Below, in pieces: positions 27,774-37,427 of a DNA stretch of 64,000 nt; position 1 is the first letter of the stretch; each line of letters opens with the position of its first letter. The DNA is taken from the NCBI RefSeq assembly GCF_000741525.1, contig NZ_JGYP01000004.1:234711-298710 (forward strand), written 5' to 3'. A program made the position numbers and the translations under genes. The stretch is from Bifidobacterium bohemicum DSM 22767. Its GTDB lineage: Bacteria > Actinomycetota > Actinomycetes > Actinomycetales > Bifidobacteriaceae. The notes below the pieces were generated by a model, which saw nothing but the letters and a program-made list of their open reading frames with translations, had not been told where the DNA came from and did no database searches.

Positions 27774-28412
27774 ATGCAGATTCACATTTTAGATCACCCG
27801 CTCGTAGAGCACAAGCTCACCGTTCTGCGGGACAAGAACACCCCTTCCAACATCTTCCGCGAACTGGTTTCCGAACTGGTCACCCTCGAAGCATACGAGG
27901 CCACGCGCAACCTCGACGTGGTGGACAAGCAGATCGAAACGCCGATCGCCACCATGACCGGCAAGCACATCGCCTCCCCGCGTCCCATGGTGGTGCCGAT
28001 CCTGCGCGCCGGACTGGGCATGCTCGACGGCATGACCAAGCTCCTGCCCACCGCCGAAGTCGGCTTCCTGGGCATGAAACGCGACGAGAAGACGCTCGAC
28101 ATCATCACCTACGCGAACCGTCTGCCCGAGGACCTCACCGGCCGCCAGGTCTTCCTGCTCGACCCGATGCTCGCCACCGGCGGCACCACCGTGGCCGCGA
28201 CGCACTACCTCGCCGAACGCGGCGCAAAGGACATCACTTCGATCAACATCCTCGCCGCCCCCGAAGGCTTGAAACGCGTCGAGGAGACGCTCGACCCCTC
28301 CATCGATTTCAAGGTCGTGGTGTGCGCGGTCGATGACCACCTGGACGAGCACGGCTATATCGTGCCAGGCCTCGGTGACGCCGGCGATCGCCTTTACGGG
28401 TTGATCGACTGA
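27774..28412 (+). CDS. upp: Uracil phosphoribosyltransferase
   Basis: Pyrimidine salvage enzyme that makes UMP from uracil and PRPP. The conserved blocks are present: VPILRAGLGMLDG, and the PRPP loop LLDPMLATGGT. The C-terminal uracil-binding region is IVPGLGDAGDRLYG. 212 aa, usual length. ATG 27774 is taken from family alignment (MQIHILDHPLVEHKLT); the upstream frame extension is not conserved in type and no ribosome binding site precedes either. Confidence 0.95.
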   Translation: MQIHILDHPLVEHKLTVLRDKNTPSNIFRELVSELVTLEAYEATRNLDVVDKQIETPIATMTGKHIASPRPMVVPILRAGLGMLDGMTKLLPTAEVGFLGMKRDEKTLDIITYANRLPEDLTGRQVFLLDPMLATGGTTVAATHYLAERGAKDITSINILAAPEGLKRVEETLDPSIDFKVVVCAVDDHLDEHGYIVPGLGDAGDRLYGLID

Positions 28413-28790
28413 ACAACCGATTCACGCGACGGTTTGCAGTCCAGATTTGACGCGTCTCTGCTTTCGCGAAATTTATTATTCGTGTAAGTAGTGACGCGTC
28501 AGTGTATTGGCTTGTAGTTGCCCCCCCCCCGGTCGTCGCGCGTGACAACCCGACATGGAATCGCATGCAAATCAAGAGAGCAGTTCCACGCCGTCATACA
28601 CACCTGCACTTTCAGATTTTAAAGACCAAAGCGCCAAATTATCTCCTTCCCCGGGAAAGCGCCAACCCGACCACGCTCACCCGCCGAGCCCGGCGGACAA
28701 AATCGCCGTCACAGGGCCTCTCTGCCTCAACCAAGCGACGCCCGGCCTTTTGTATATACAGTGACAAACGCCAACGACTCGCCAGACGCC
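28413..28790. other. Gap between convergent upp and the UbiB-like gene
   Basis: No gene is seen. The gap holds two palindromes GACGCGTC (28449-28456 and 28493-28500) 44 bp apart and a poly-C tract. Confidence 0.5.
28521..28530. repeat. Poly-C tract (10)
   Basis: Ten consecutive C in the non-coding gap downstream of upp, close after the second GACGCGTC palindrome. Confidence 0.8.
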
Positions 28791-30731
28791 TTACTTGCCG
28801 CGGGCTGTCTGGGCGCCTTTTTTGGCTTTTCGCCCCTTGAAGTAGATGTCGAAGACGATCCATGCGCCAAGGATGAATGCCACCACGTATCCCATGAAAC
28901 CGACGACGGGAATGCCGAAGACGATGGGTTTCATGCCGGCGTAATAGACGATGGACGAGCCGATGAACAGTCCGACCACGATCAGCGCCATCGTCAGACG
29001 ATTGACCATGTCCGAAAGCTGCCGCATGGGCTCCTTCGAACTGACCACCTCCATGTTGACCCGCAACTGGCCGCGCGTGAGCATGCGCATGGCGACCCGG
29101 CTGTCGGCAATGGCCGAAAGCGCGCCATGCAGCGCCTTGTCACCCTGAATACCGAGCTCCTGCGCCCGTTCCTTGGCAGCGTTGCTGAATTTGGTGCCGG
29201 CAGCCACATGGTTGGTGATGATCTGAATCATGTTGACGTCGGGGATGAACTCGTCGAGTGTGCCTTCGAGGGTCACCAGCGCGCGGCCCGTGGTGGTGAT
29301 CGAGCTTGGGATCGCGATGCCGTGCCGTTGCGCGAGCGAGGCGAGCGAGGTCATGAAATCGGCGATATTGAGGTCGGCGAGGTCGATGGTGCCATACTCC
29401 TCAACGATGTCGTCAAGGTCCGAAAGCAGACCAGGGTAATCCTCCGGGCTGCTGCCGGCTCCGGAGAAGCGCAACAATCCATCGGCCAAGGCGGGGGAAT
29501 CCTGCTTACCGACGGCAAGCACCATCTGTTTGAGCATGTCACGCAGCTTACGGCTGAGTCGGCCGGTCATCCCCAAGTCAATCAACACGATTTCGCCGTC
29601 GGAAACGATGATGTTGCCCGGGTGCGGATCCGCGTGGAAGAAGCCGTCGTCGAGAATCTGCGTAGCATAATTGTCAACCAGCTTGGTGCCGATCTCCTTA
29701 AGGTCGTAGCCGGCCTCGATCAGCGCGTCGGTGTGGTTGAGGGATATGCCGTCCACATAGTCCATCACCACAACATGGGGCGTGCACAGGTCCATATACG
29801 GCTTCGGGCAATCCATATAACGGTAGGGCTGGCAGAAACGCTTGAATTCCGCAAGATGGCGCGCCTCGACCAGAAAGTCCGTCTCGTCTTCGAACGTATC
29901 CCACAGCTCTTCGACCACCCCGCCCAAATCGACCACCTGGAGGTTGGACCCCATCACCCGCGTGGCGGTTCTGGCGATCGAACGCATTATGGCCACGTCC
30001 TGCGCCATCGTCTGGCGCACGCCGGGTCGCTGGACCTTGACTGCAACGTCCTCGCCGGTGACCAGCGTGGCGCGGTGCACCTGGGCCAGCGAAGCGGAAC
30101 CGAGCGGCTTGGGATCGATGCTTTCAAAAAGCTCGTCCACAGGCCGGCCGTATTCGCGCGCAAGAACCTCAAGCACGGTTTCGTAAGGCATCGGGTCCGC
30201 ATCTGCTCGAAGCTTGGCCAGTTCTTCGCAATAGGATTGCGGCAGTATCTCCGAACGCATCGAGAGCATCTGGCCGACCTTGACGAACGTGGGGCCCAGA
30301 GCCTCGAACATGGCGCGCAGCTTGCGCGGATTCAGACCATGACGAACATCGAACTCGTTCATGATGCGGGCGATCTGCCCCAGCCGCTTCGCCTTGCCGC
30401 GACGGGTCAGATGGTAACGTTGAGAGAACGACTCGCGCGGACGACCAAACAGGTCGACGTCAGGGCCGGAGCCGGGGTCTGACTCGGCTGTCTGGTGAGC
30501 TCCCGAGGCCCAACCGGCCGTGGCGGAAGCAGGAAAAACCCCTTGAACATGCGCATCGGTCGGCCCTTCTACCGGTTGGCCTCCAGTTTGCCCGGCCGCA
30601 GCCGTATGAGCATCATCGCCCGGCGCGGCGGTGCCACGAGCCGAGTCGCCGCCAACAGGGTCACCATCCATGCGCCCAGCTTCGGGCGGCACGGCGGCAC
30701 GCCCCCTCTCGTCCTGCGTATCCTCGATCAT
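28791..30731 (-). CDS. ABC1/UbiB family atypical kinase-like protein
   Basis: Related to UbiB/AarF/COQ8 proteins, which act on isoprenoid lipid metabolism. The signature KxGQ motif is in TFVKVGQMLSMRSEILP, the Ala-rich loop region is LGSASLAQVHRA, then AVKVQRPG, and the catalytic-like loop is HADPHPGNI. The C-terminus has two membrane helices. The first 110 residues or so are disordered. ATG 30731 is chosen for GGGGTGAG just upstream; the frame extends to 30779. 646 aa. Bifidobacteria are not known to make quinones, so the lipid it serves is unclear. Confidence 0.88.
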   Translation of the reverse strand: MIEDTQDERGRAAVPPEAGRMDGDPVGGDSARGTAAPGDDAHTAAAGQTGGQPVEGPTDAHVQGVFPASATAGWASGAHQTAESDPGSGPDVDLFGRPRESFSQRYHLTRRGKAKRLGQIARIMNEFDVRHGLNPRKLRAMFEALGPTFVKVGQMLSMRSEILPQSYCEELAKLRADADPMPYETVLEVLAREYGRPVDELFESIDPKPLGSASLAQVHRATLVTGEDVAVKVQRPGVRQTMAQDVAIMRSIARTATRVMGSNLQVVDLGGVVEELWDTFEDETDFLVEARHLAEFKRFCQPYRYMDCPKPYMDLCTPHVVVMDYVDGISLNHTDALIEAGYDLKEIGTKLVDNYATQILDDGFFHADPHPGNIIVSDGEIVLIDLGMTGRLSRKLRDMLKQMVLAVGKQDSPALADGLLRFSGAGSSPEDYPGLLSDLDDIVEEYGTIDLADLNIADFMTSLASLAQRHGIAIPSSITTTGRALVTLEGTLDEFIPDVNMIQIITNHVAAGTKFSNAAKERAQELGIQGDKALHGALSAIADSRVAMRMLTRGQLRVNMEVVSSKEPMRQLSDMVNRLTMALIVVGLFIGSSIVYYAGMKPIVFGIPVVGFMGYVVAFILGAWIVFDIYFKGRKAKKGAQTARGK

Positions 30732-31013
30732 GCTCACCCCATTCGTTACGATGCGCCGAACAACCTTCCACCGGCTCAACGCAACCCATTAATGCGATGA
30801 ACACTTCATCTTTCCGGCCGCAGTCGGGCGTCATTCATCGCAACCGTTACGCAACCGACAGTCACGGCGCCCCGCCTAGGCGACTAGACCGACCGGTCAA
30901 CAAACCCGTCGGGACAGGTTGCCACGTCAGCCAGTCGACCAACGGGCAACCAACAGACAGTCAACCGGAGCTACTCACATTCGCAGTGAACGCCGAAGCT
31001 ATCGTGCCAAAAA

Positions 31014-31265
31014 CTACTTTGCGGCGTCTTCGGTCCGCGCGGCCTCGGCCTTGGCTTTTTCGCTCTGCGCCTTCACATCGTCTTTGACCTCTTCGGCCTT
31101 GTGCTTGAGCTCGGTGTTGAGGGCCTTGCCTTGCTCGACCGTCAGCTCACCCTTCTTCACCAGCTCATTGACCAGTTCCTGACCCTTCTCCGCGGTTGTG
31201 GCGAGCGCCCCGACGCCTGCCAGGAACACCGTACGCAGCCCGTCACCAAAATTGTAGTCAGCCAT
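31014..31265 (-). CDS. Phasin-like small helical protein (83 aa)
   Basis: It opens with GLRTVFLAGVGALATTAEKGQELVNELVKKGELT, which matches the PhaI/phasin-like family of polyhydroxyalkanoate-associated regulators. The rest is a charged Lys/Glu/Ala helix. AGGGAG precedes ATG 31265. Bifidobacteria do not store polyhydroxyalkanoates, so the name reflects sequence likeness only; such proteins may associate with membranes or other granules. Confidence 0.75.
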   Translation of the reverse strand: MADYNFGDGLRTVFLAGVGALATTAEKGQELVNELVKKGELTVEQGKALNTELKHKAEEVKDDVKAQSEKAKAEAARTEDAAK

Positions 31266-31458
31266 GATATCTCCCTATGTAACCGTTCTGAACCGCTTAT
31301 TACCTGCTACAGTAGTCCATCCGCGTCATATCCTCCAGTCTCGAGATACATCATAAGCCTTGATACGTCTCACATCTCAGGGTCGTGAGAACCGAAGGCA
31401 CGAATCAAACCCCGCGGAGAAACATGAATGTCCAAATCTGCCGCTGCAGAGGTAGGTT

Positions 31459-32490
31459 TCAGAGTATGGGGCCTGTGGTTTTACGAGGAATCAGCATCGG
31501 ACGAAGAACTGAATGCGCCTCGTCCAGGGTCTGCCCGCGCATGAGCGCGAGCACTTTGCGCGCGGCAAGACGAGACATCTCCACAGGGTTCTGATGGACG
31601 GTCGTCATTTCGACAGCGGCGGCCACGTCAGTGTCATCGAAACCTATAACGGACATGTCTTCCGGCACACGCACACCGAACCGTTTGAGTTCGGCGATCA
31701 ATGGCACTGCAAACCCGTCGACCTCGACGCATATGCCGGTCGGCCGTGGGTCCAAGGCCAAAAGCCTTGCCGCAGCTGCGGAAAGCGCGTCATCCGGGCT
31801 TCGGTAATCATTCATCTTACCCAAATCGATACGTGCGACGGAACCGTCGTCGAATCCTAGCCTTTTCGCCGCCTTCATGAAGGCACCTGCACGCAATTGA
31901 GAACTGAATCGGAAATCGCCGGGTGCCGGCCAGCCGACAAATGCGATGCGTTGGTGCCCCAAGCCTTGAAGCAATCCGACCGCATCGTCCATCGCCGTAT
32001 CATCGTCCATGAGCACCGAGGCGTCGAATCCGTCTATGGTGCGGGAGTCAAGGCCGACGACCGGAATCGTGAGTTTCTTGAGTGCCTTGGATTGCGCGGT
32101 ATCCAAATTGATCGAACAGACGATGACGCCGTCTACGTTGCCGTCGTAAGGAAGACGGTTGAGGAAGGAGTTGAGTTCAAAGTCGGTGCTCACGGTGCTG
32201 GGGATGATGTCGTAGCCCGCAGGCGAGAGCACTTCATAGGCTCCTTGCAGCACGGAGGAATCGAACCAGGTGTTCAATGCGTCGGAAAACAGCAACGCCA
32301 ATCTCATCGTCTTGCCGCTTGCAAGCGAAGAGGCGTTACGGGAGAAGGAGAACCGCAATTCCCTCGCCGCATCTTTGACTTTGGCGCGGGTGCCTTCGTC
32401 AACCTTGTCGAGCCCCCGCAGCGCTCTGGAAACGGTCGAGTCGGACACGCCGGCCTCGAGTGCGACATCATGAAGCGTGACTCTAGGCAT
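31459..32490 (-). CDS. LacI family regulator of the GH13-MFS sugar locus
   Basis: Typical LacI repressor: helix-turn-helix VTLHDVALEAGVSDSTVSRALRG at residues 3-25, hinge helix ASSLASGKT, then a sugar-binding domain ending in GFDDTDVAAAVEMTTVHQNP. The second ATG (32490) is chosen because GGAGGAA lies 7 nt before it; ATG 32496 is too close. It is divergent from the alpha-glucosidase gene. Palindromes TAAAAGCGCTTTTA and GCAAGCGCTATC in between are its likely operators. Confidence 0.93.
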   Translation of the reverse strand: MPRVTLHDVALEAGVSDSTVSRALRGLDKVDEGTRAKVKDAARELRFSFSRNASSLASGKTMRLALLFSDALNTWFDSSVLQGAYEVLSPAGYDIIPSTVSTDFELNSFLNRLPYDGNVDGVIVCSINLDTAQSKALKKLTIPVVGLDSRTIDGFDASVLMDDDTAMDDAVGLLQGLGHQRIAFVGWPAPGDFRFSSQLRAGAFMKAAKRLGFDDGSVARIDLGKMNDYRSPDDALSAAAARLLALDPRPTGICVEVDGFAVPLIAELKRFGVRVPEDMSVIGFDDTDVAAAVEMTTVHQNPVEMSRLAARKVLALMRGQTLDEAHSVLRPMLIPRKTTGPIL

Positions 32491-32688
32491 ATTCATTTCC
32501 TCCAGGTTGTGGGCACCCTTGCAATTCTACCGTCAGAGCCGCCGACCATTGCTCGGAGCGCTGTATTCGGTGTTGGCTTGTGGAATTCGACAATCGCTTT
32601 GCCGAAGGGGCGCCCCTGCATCATTCGGTTTTTATCCGGTTAGGTGCCGATGGCCATTATTCTGGACACATGGAACTTTCTCATAATA

Positions 32689-32704
32689 ATAAAAGCGCTT
32701 TTAT
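32689..32704. promoter_or_regulatory. LacI operator candidate O1 (16-bp palindrome)
   Basis: ATAAAAGCGCTTTTAT is a perfect palindrome with the AGCGCT centre common to many LacI-family sites. It lies about 200 nt upstream of the regulator's start and about 260 nt upstream of the GH13 gene. Confidence 0.7.
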
Positions 32705-32853
32705 CGTGCCATGCGTCATGTCATATATCCTTCAATATCGTATTCACGAATTACTGACACCAATTCTCTCTCTATATATCAATGATTTATAGACGCCATT
32801 AAACAAAAGAAGATTTCGGCCACGAATGAACGACGTTGTTGCTGTAATAGAAT

Positions 32854-32881
32854 TTGACAATCATAATGCAAGCGCTATCAT
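32854..32881 (+). promoter_or_regulatory. GH13 promoter with embedded LacI operator O2
   Basis: TTGACA (32854-32859), 16 bp, TATCAT (32876-32881). The spacer end carries GCAAGCGCTATC with the same AGCGCT centre (32871-32876) as O1. A repressor bound here would block RNA polymerase directly. Confidence 0.7.
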
Positions 32882-32967
32882 TAAAACAGTTAACGTTGTT
32901 ATTGCGGACAACGGCATAACATCGCTGATAACCAGCATTTCGTTCTGAGAACTATAAAGGAGTGGCA

Positions 32968-34794
32968 ATGACCGACACTAACGTTCCATCCAAGAATGAC
33001 AGCGCTTTTACCGACGCGGACCTATGGTGGAAGCAGGCCGTAGTCTATCAGATCTATCCACGGAGTTTCAAGGATTCCACCGGGTCCGGGCTGGGAGATC
33101 TGAAAGGCATCACTGGCAAAATGGATTACCTGCGGCGACTCGGCGTTGATGCCATTTGGCTTTCGCCCTTCTACCCCTCCGAACTCGCCGATGGAGGATA
33201 CGACGTGCAGGATTACCGCGACGTGGACCCCCGGCTGGGGACGATGGACGACTTCGACGCCATGGCCGCAGCGGCGCATGCGGCAGGCATCAAGGTCGTC
33301 GTGGATATTGTTCCTAACCATTCCTCACGGTTGCATCCATGGTTCCAGGAAGCCCTCAAAGCCGCCCCTGGCTCTCCGGAACGCGACCGCTATGTCTTCC
33401 GCGACGGCAAAGGGCCGAACGGTGACGAACCCCCAACCAACTGGATCGCCAACTTCGGAGGCTCCGCATGGACACGAGTGCCGGACGGACAATGGTACCT
33501 GCACCTGTTCGCCGAACAGCAGCCCGACTTCAATTGGAACAACCGCGAGGTGCGCGACGACTTCCTCAAGACGCTCAAATTCTGGTGCGACCACGGCACA
33601 GACGGTTTCCGCGTGGACGTGGCCGAGGGGCTTGCCAAAGACCTGAACCGCGACGACCTTGACAACTACAATGTCGATGCCATGCACATCACCGTCGAGG
33701 ACGGCAGCCACCCAGTTTACGATCGTGACGAGGTGCACGAGATCTTCCGCGAGTGGCGCAGCGAGGTCTTCGACAAATATACCCCGGCACGCTTCGCCGT
33801 CGGAGAGGCATGGGTTCCGGCCTCCCGCCAGTATCTTTACGCCCGCCCCGACGAGCTCGGTCAGGTCTTCAACTTCAAATTCGCCGAATGCAATTGGCTG
33901 CGTGACGAGATGCACGAAGCCATTGAGGACGGCATCGCCTCGGCAGCCCGGACAAACGGCTCCACCTCGACTTGGGTGATGGGCAATCACGATGTGCCGC
34001 GCAGCGCCTCCCGCTACGCCTTGCCGCAGGTCAAGACCGACAACGGCCTCTACCACGCCGTAGCCAACGATTGGCTCCTGCGCAACGGCTCCACCTACCA
34101 CGAAAACCGAGAACTGGGCACCAAGCGCGCACGTGCCGCCGTCATGCTGGAAATGGCATTGCCCGGATCGGCCTACATCTATCAGGGAGAAGAGCTCGGT
34201 CTGTTCGAAGTTCCCGACATTCCTTGGGACGAGCTGGAAGACCCATGGGCCTTCGGCACACGCCGCGACCTGACGAAGAAAGGCCGCGACGGATGCCGCG
34301 TACCGCTGCCATGGAAGGCCTCGGACAAACCGACCCCCCGCCAGGATGGCACAGGTACGGACACGAATTTCGGAACCGGGGCATCATTCGGCTTCTCACC
34401 AAGCAACAAGGCCGACGGCACGGCCAGCGAAACGCCTCATCTGCCTCAGCCCACCTGGTTCGGCGAATACGCCGTTGACGCCGAGGAAGCCGACGACGAC
34501 TCCATGCTGGCCCACTATCGCCGCGTACTGAAGCTACGTCACGAACTACAAACACCCGACACCAGCCTGACATGGCTGGACGATTACGACAAGCCGTCGA
34601 ACGAGCACAACGGTGCCGATGGCAACCTCGGCGGTTCAATCGCCTACCGTCGCGCCAACGGCTGGGTCAACGTCACCAACTTCAGCGCCGAACCGATGGC
34701 CTTGCCCGCCGGCGAGGTGCTCCTCAGCTCGGGCTCTCTGACCAGTGACGGCGAGCTGCCGCAAGACACTTCTGTATGGATGCGATTGCAGTGA
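32968..34794 (+). CDS. GH13 alpha-glucosidase
   Basis: Cytosolic alpha-glucosidase of the oligo-1,6-glucosidase/AglB type that splits glucose from maltose, isomaltose or sucrose-like oligosaccharides. The barrel opens with WWKQAVVYQIYPRSFKD. Catalytic residues are in place: Asp217 (GFRVDVAEG), Glu280 (GEAW) and Asp342 (GNHD). 608 aa, no signal peptide. ATG 32968 is favoured with AAAGGAG upstream; GTG 32962 is possible. An MFS sugar transporter follows. The closest relative in the window is the GH13 at 56000. Confidence 0.93.
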   Translation: MTDTNVPSKNDSAFTDADLWWKQAVVYQIYPRSFKDSTGSGLGDLKGITGKMDYLRRLGVDAIWLSPFYPSELADGGYDVQDYRDVDPRLGTMDDFDAMAAAAHAAGIKVVVDIVPNHSSRLHPWFQEALKAAPGSPERDRYVFRDGKGPNGDEPPTNWIANFGGSAWTRVPDGQWYLHLFAEQQPDFNWNNREVRDDFLKTLKFWCDHGTDGFRVDVAEGLAKDLNRDDLDNYNVDAMHITVEDGSHPVYDRDEVHEIFREWRSEVFDKYTPARFAVGEAWVPASRQYLYARPDELGQVFNFKFAECNWLRDEMHEAIEDGIASAARTNGSTSTWVMGNHDVPRSASRYALPQVKTDNGLYHAVANDWLLRNGSTYHENRELGTKRARAAVMLEMALPGSAYIYQGEELGLFEVPDIPWDELEDPWAFGTRRDLTKKGRDGCRVPLPWKASDKPTPRQDGTGTDTNFGTGASFGFSPSNKADGTASETPHLPQPTWFGEYAVDAEEADDDSMLAHYRRVLKLRHELQTPDTSLTWLDDYDKPSNEHNGADGNLGGSIAYRRANGWVNVTNFSAEPMALPAGEVLLSSGSLTSDGELPQDTSVWMRLQ

Positions 34795-34798
34795 GGAA

Positions 34799-34842
34799 TG
34801 CCGGGGCGCACAATCGCGAAAACACGATCGCCCGCCCCGGCA
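34799..34842 (+). terminator. Hairpin after the GH13 gene
   Basis: A 10-bp stem (TGCCGGGGCG with CGCCCCGGCA) begins 4 nt after the stop codon. There is no T tract, so it may reduce rather than stop transcription into the MFS gene. Confidence 0.55.
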
Positions 34843-34867
34843 CCAACGGCCGATCTTCAATCGACGA

Positions 34868-34876
34868 CCCCCCCCC
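34868..34876. repeat. Poly-C tract (9)
   Basis: Nine consecutive C between the GH13 and MFS genes, 26 nt after the hairpin. Confidence 0.8.
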
Positions 34877-34974
34877 ATCCATACCGGATGTTTCCTGTGC
34901 GGGTGACGGCAATATCGTCATGCACCATTCAAACGCAGGCCCTTCAATCCAGAGTTGAATCGGCACGCGTAGAC

Positions 34975-35094
34975 ATGCAGGAAAGCAAAGCGGCATCCGA
35001 ACGCATACTGCAGTTCATCCAACAGATGGCACGACATGACAACGCATACAACGTCATTTCCGAGCCATCCCCAATCCAGTTACCAGAAAAATAA
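34975..35094 (+). CDS. Possible small ORF before the MFS gene (39 aa)
   Basis: A 39-codon frame (opening MQESKAASERILQF) ends 17 nt before the MFS start. It looks helical and has some coding character but no ribosome binding site. A longer version from 34798 would run through the poly-C tract. Doubtful. Confidence 0.2.
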   Translation: MQESKAASERILQFIQQMARHDNAYNVISEPSPIQLPEK

Positions 35095-35111
35095 AGGACC
35101 CATTCGTCATC

Positions 35112-36389
35112 ATGACCACCTCTACACCAGCACTAGCGGCGAACAACGGCAACCCACAAACAGGAAAACCACGATTCGAATCAGTCCGCTACATCATCGG
35201 CATGTTTATATACAACACCCTGCTCTATGTCGGATTCACCATGGTCGGCAGCACTCTCATGCCGCAGCGACTCAAGGACATCGGAGTGGCCAACCCAAGC
35301 GCTTTGCTGGGCACCATCAACGGCGTGGGAGCCGTGCTGTCCATGTTCATCAACGTATTCATCGGCAGTATGTCAGACCGGACGAGATCCCGCTTCGGCC
35401 GACGCACGCCATGGATCGTCTCAGGCGCGGTCATCTGCGGACTGTGCTTCTACCTGACCGGACTTCCGACATTGGGAGTCGGGGTCGGCATAGCCTACTG
35501 CGTCTCGTTGATTGGTTTGAACATGATGATCGCACCCATCACCGCGATCCTTTCCGACCGCGTGCCCGAAAAGGATCGCGGCACAGCGTCGGCGGCCTTC
35601 GGCGGCGGCGCGGTGATCGGTCAGGGGCTGGGCAACCTGCTCGCTGCACAATTCGTAGCCAACACCAATATGGGCTTTGCCGTCTCAGGCATCACCCTGC
35701 TGCTGGCCGGCTGGCTGTCCATCGCAATTCTGCCACGCGAACAGTCCAATCTCGAAACCCACAAAACCACCGAACCAATATGGAAGGTGCTCGTCCACGC
35801 CTTCACCCCTCCAATCAAAGGCGCCTCGGACTTCTGGAAAGCGTTCACCTGCCGCACGGGACTCCTGGTTGCCTATCAGATGATCACCGCCTATCAGCTC
35901 TACATCCTCGAGGATCGCATCGGACAGACCAAAACACAGGCCGCAGGGGTCATTGCGACGATGTCGATTATCACCATGGTCGTTTCGTTGGTGGCCACAC
36001 TCCTTTCCGGCCCGATCTCCGACATCATCAAGCGTCGCAAGCCACCCATCATCTTCGCCTGCACGCTTTACGCCGTCGGCATCGCACTGGCATGGTTCAT
36101 CCCCACCACGACCGGCATGCTGCTGTTCGCAGGTGTCGCCGGATTCGGTTATGGCATGTACTCGGCGATCGACCAGGCATTGAACGTTGACGTTCTGCCC
36201 AATAAAGAGAACGCCGGCAAAGACCTCGGCTTCATCAACATCGCCACATGCGCCGGCCAAGCCATAGGTTCCGTGTTCACCTCCGCCATTGTCTCCATCA
36301 CGGGCGGATACACGATGGTCTTCCCAGTCGCGATTGCGATGACTATCGTTTCGGCGCTCGCCGCCGTTCTTATCAAACGAGTTAAGTAA
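35112..36389 (+). CDS. MFS sugar transporter
   Basis: A 12-helix major facilitator of 425 aa. The loop motif MSDRTRSRFGRRTPWI after helix 2 resembles the DxxxSRxGRRxPW signature of GPH/SLC45-like sugar and glycoside-cation symporters. Its place behind an alpha-glucosidase and a LacI gene suggests import of a glucosyl-oligosaccharide such as maltose, sucrose or isomaltose. The ligand is inference. Confidence 0.85.
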   Translation: MTTSTPALAANNGNPQTGKPRFESVRYIIGMFIYNTLLYVGFTMVGSTLMPQRLKDIGVANPSALLGTINGVGAVLSMFINVFIGSMSDRTRSRFGRRTPWIVSGAVICGLCFYLTGLPTLGVGVGIAYCVSLIGLNMMIAPITAILSDRVPEKDRGTASAAFGGGAVIGQGLGNLLAAQFVANTNMGFAVSGITLLLAGWLSIAILPREQSNLETHKTTEPIWKVLVHAFTPPIKGASDFWKAFTCRTGLLVAYQMITAYQLYILEDRIGQTKTQAAGVIATMSIITMVVSLVATLLSGPISDIIKRRKPPIIFACTLYAVGIALAWFIPTTTGMLLFAGVAGFGYGMYSAIDQALNVDVLPNKENAGKDLGFINIATCAGQAIGSVFTSAIVSITGGYTMVFPVAIAMTIVSALAAVLIKRVK

Positions 36390-36481
36390 CGGCCACCACT
36401 GTTCCAGATGGTCCGCACCTTGTTCCAACCACAAGCGCGGACCACATATCGGCAACACGGCGGACAGAAACAGCTTTTACC

Positions 36482-36522
36482 GCTTTACGCGGCACCGTCC
36501 CACAATCATCGTCGCGTAAAGC
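36482..36522. terminator. Bidirectional terminator hairpin
   Basis: A perfect 10-bp stem (GCTTTACGCG with CGCGTAAAGC, 21-nt loop) lies between the convergent MFS and gatD genes. Confidence 0.6.
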
Positions 36523-36591
36523 ACCTCCACGTGGCGACAAACGCCATATCTGTCCGGGCACTCCATCTCCAAAGGAATCTGGGCAGATGCA

Positions 36592-37422
36592 CTACCGTGG
36601 ACGAGCGGCCGCCACGCGGCGCGCGTTGGCGGCGAATTGGTCGAGCGCTTCAAGCGCCGCACGCTGGTCCTGTGATTGCTCCGGCTCGAACCGGCCGTAG
36701 CGGTGCTCGGCGGCGGCGCTGATGAGGAAATCCGACACCTTGGGGTTCTTGGGCAGCAGTGAACCGTGCATGTAGGTGCCGATGACGTTGTGGACGCGGG
36801 CGCCTTCGGTGTGGTCCTCACCGTTGTTGCCCGTGCCATCGTGAGCGACAAGCCCGAACGGTTCCACCCCGGATCTGAGGAAGGTCTGGCCCGAGTGGTT
36901 CTCGTAGCCGACGACGTCGCCGAACCGGTCGGAACGCTCCACGAGATTGCCGATCATTCGTTTTTCGCGCCCCTCGGTGTAGACGCCGAAGATGTTGATG
37001 CCATCGAGCCGCGAGCCGTCGATGGTCTCGAAATACTCTCCAAACAGCTGATACAGGCCGCAGATCATCAGCATCGGCACGTCGGCTTCCGCCAGTGCGC
37101 GCAACGTGTCCGCCCGCTTGAACAGGTCATCGGTGATTTTCTTCTGTCCGCTGTCCTGACCACCGCCGCCCAGCACCATGTCCACCTGCTCGGGCCACGG
37201 ATCACCTTGATTATAATAATGCATGACAGGTTCGTAGCCGTAGAGCACGAGGCGGCGTTCGACGGTGAGCACGTTGCCCCAGTCGCCGTAAATGTTCATA
37301 TCCTTGGGGTATAACGACACGACATCAATCGGGCGCCCGACCCTCGAAGCGTCAACCGGGTGTTCCTGCGTTAGCGTTGCCGTCGTCTGCATTTCACTGC
37401 CTCGTATCCCATTGCTTGCCAT
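36592..37422 (-). CDS. gatD: Lipid II isoglutaminyl synthase, glutaminase subunit GatD
   Basis: Class I glutamine amidotransferase of the CobB/CobQ type that supplies ammonia to MurT for amidating D-Glu to D-isoglutamine in lipid II. The opening region VVSLYPKDMNIYGDWGNV is typical. The catalytic Cys is about residue 121 (MICGLYQLFG) and the partner His about 219 (GTYMHGSLL). ATG 37422 lies 5 nt after the murT stop. GTG 37431 (overlapping that stop) and ATG 37389 (GAGG upstream) are alternatives, so the N-terminus is not settled. Confidence 0.9.
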   Translation of the reverse strand: MASNGIRGSEMQTTATLTQEHPVDASRVGRPIDVVSLYPKDMNIYGDWGNVLTVERRLVLYGYEPVMHYYNQGDPWPEQVDMVLGGGGQDSGQKKITDDLFKRADTLRALAEADVPMLMICGLYQLFGEYFETIDGSRLDGINIFGVYTEGREKRMIGNLVERSDRFGDVVGYENHSGQTFLRSGVEPFGLVAHDGTGNNGEDHTEGARVHNVIGTYMHGSLLPKNPKVSDFLISAAAEHRYGRFEPEQSQDQRAALEALDQFAANARRVAAARPR

Positions 37423-37427
37423 CACGC

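Noticed and set aside
27532..27792. An 86-aa plus-strand frame before upp
   Set aside because: Composition is not protein-like, there is no ribosome binding site, and it contains two hairpins.
28761..30482. A 573-aa plus-strand frame opposite the UbiB-like gene
   Set aside because: The minus strand encodes clear UbiB/ABC1 motifs; the plus reading is His/Arg-rich and without domains.
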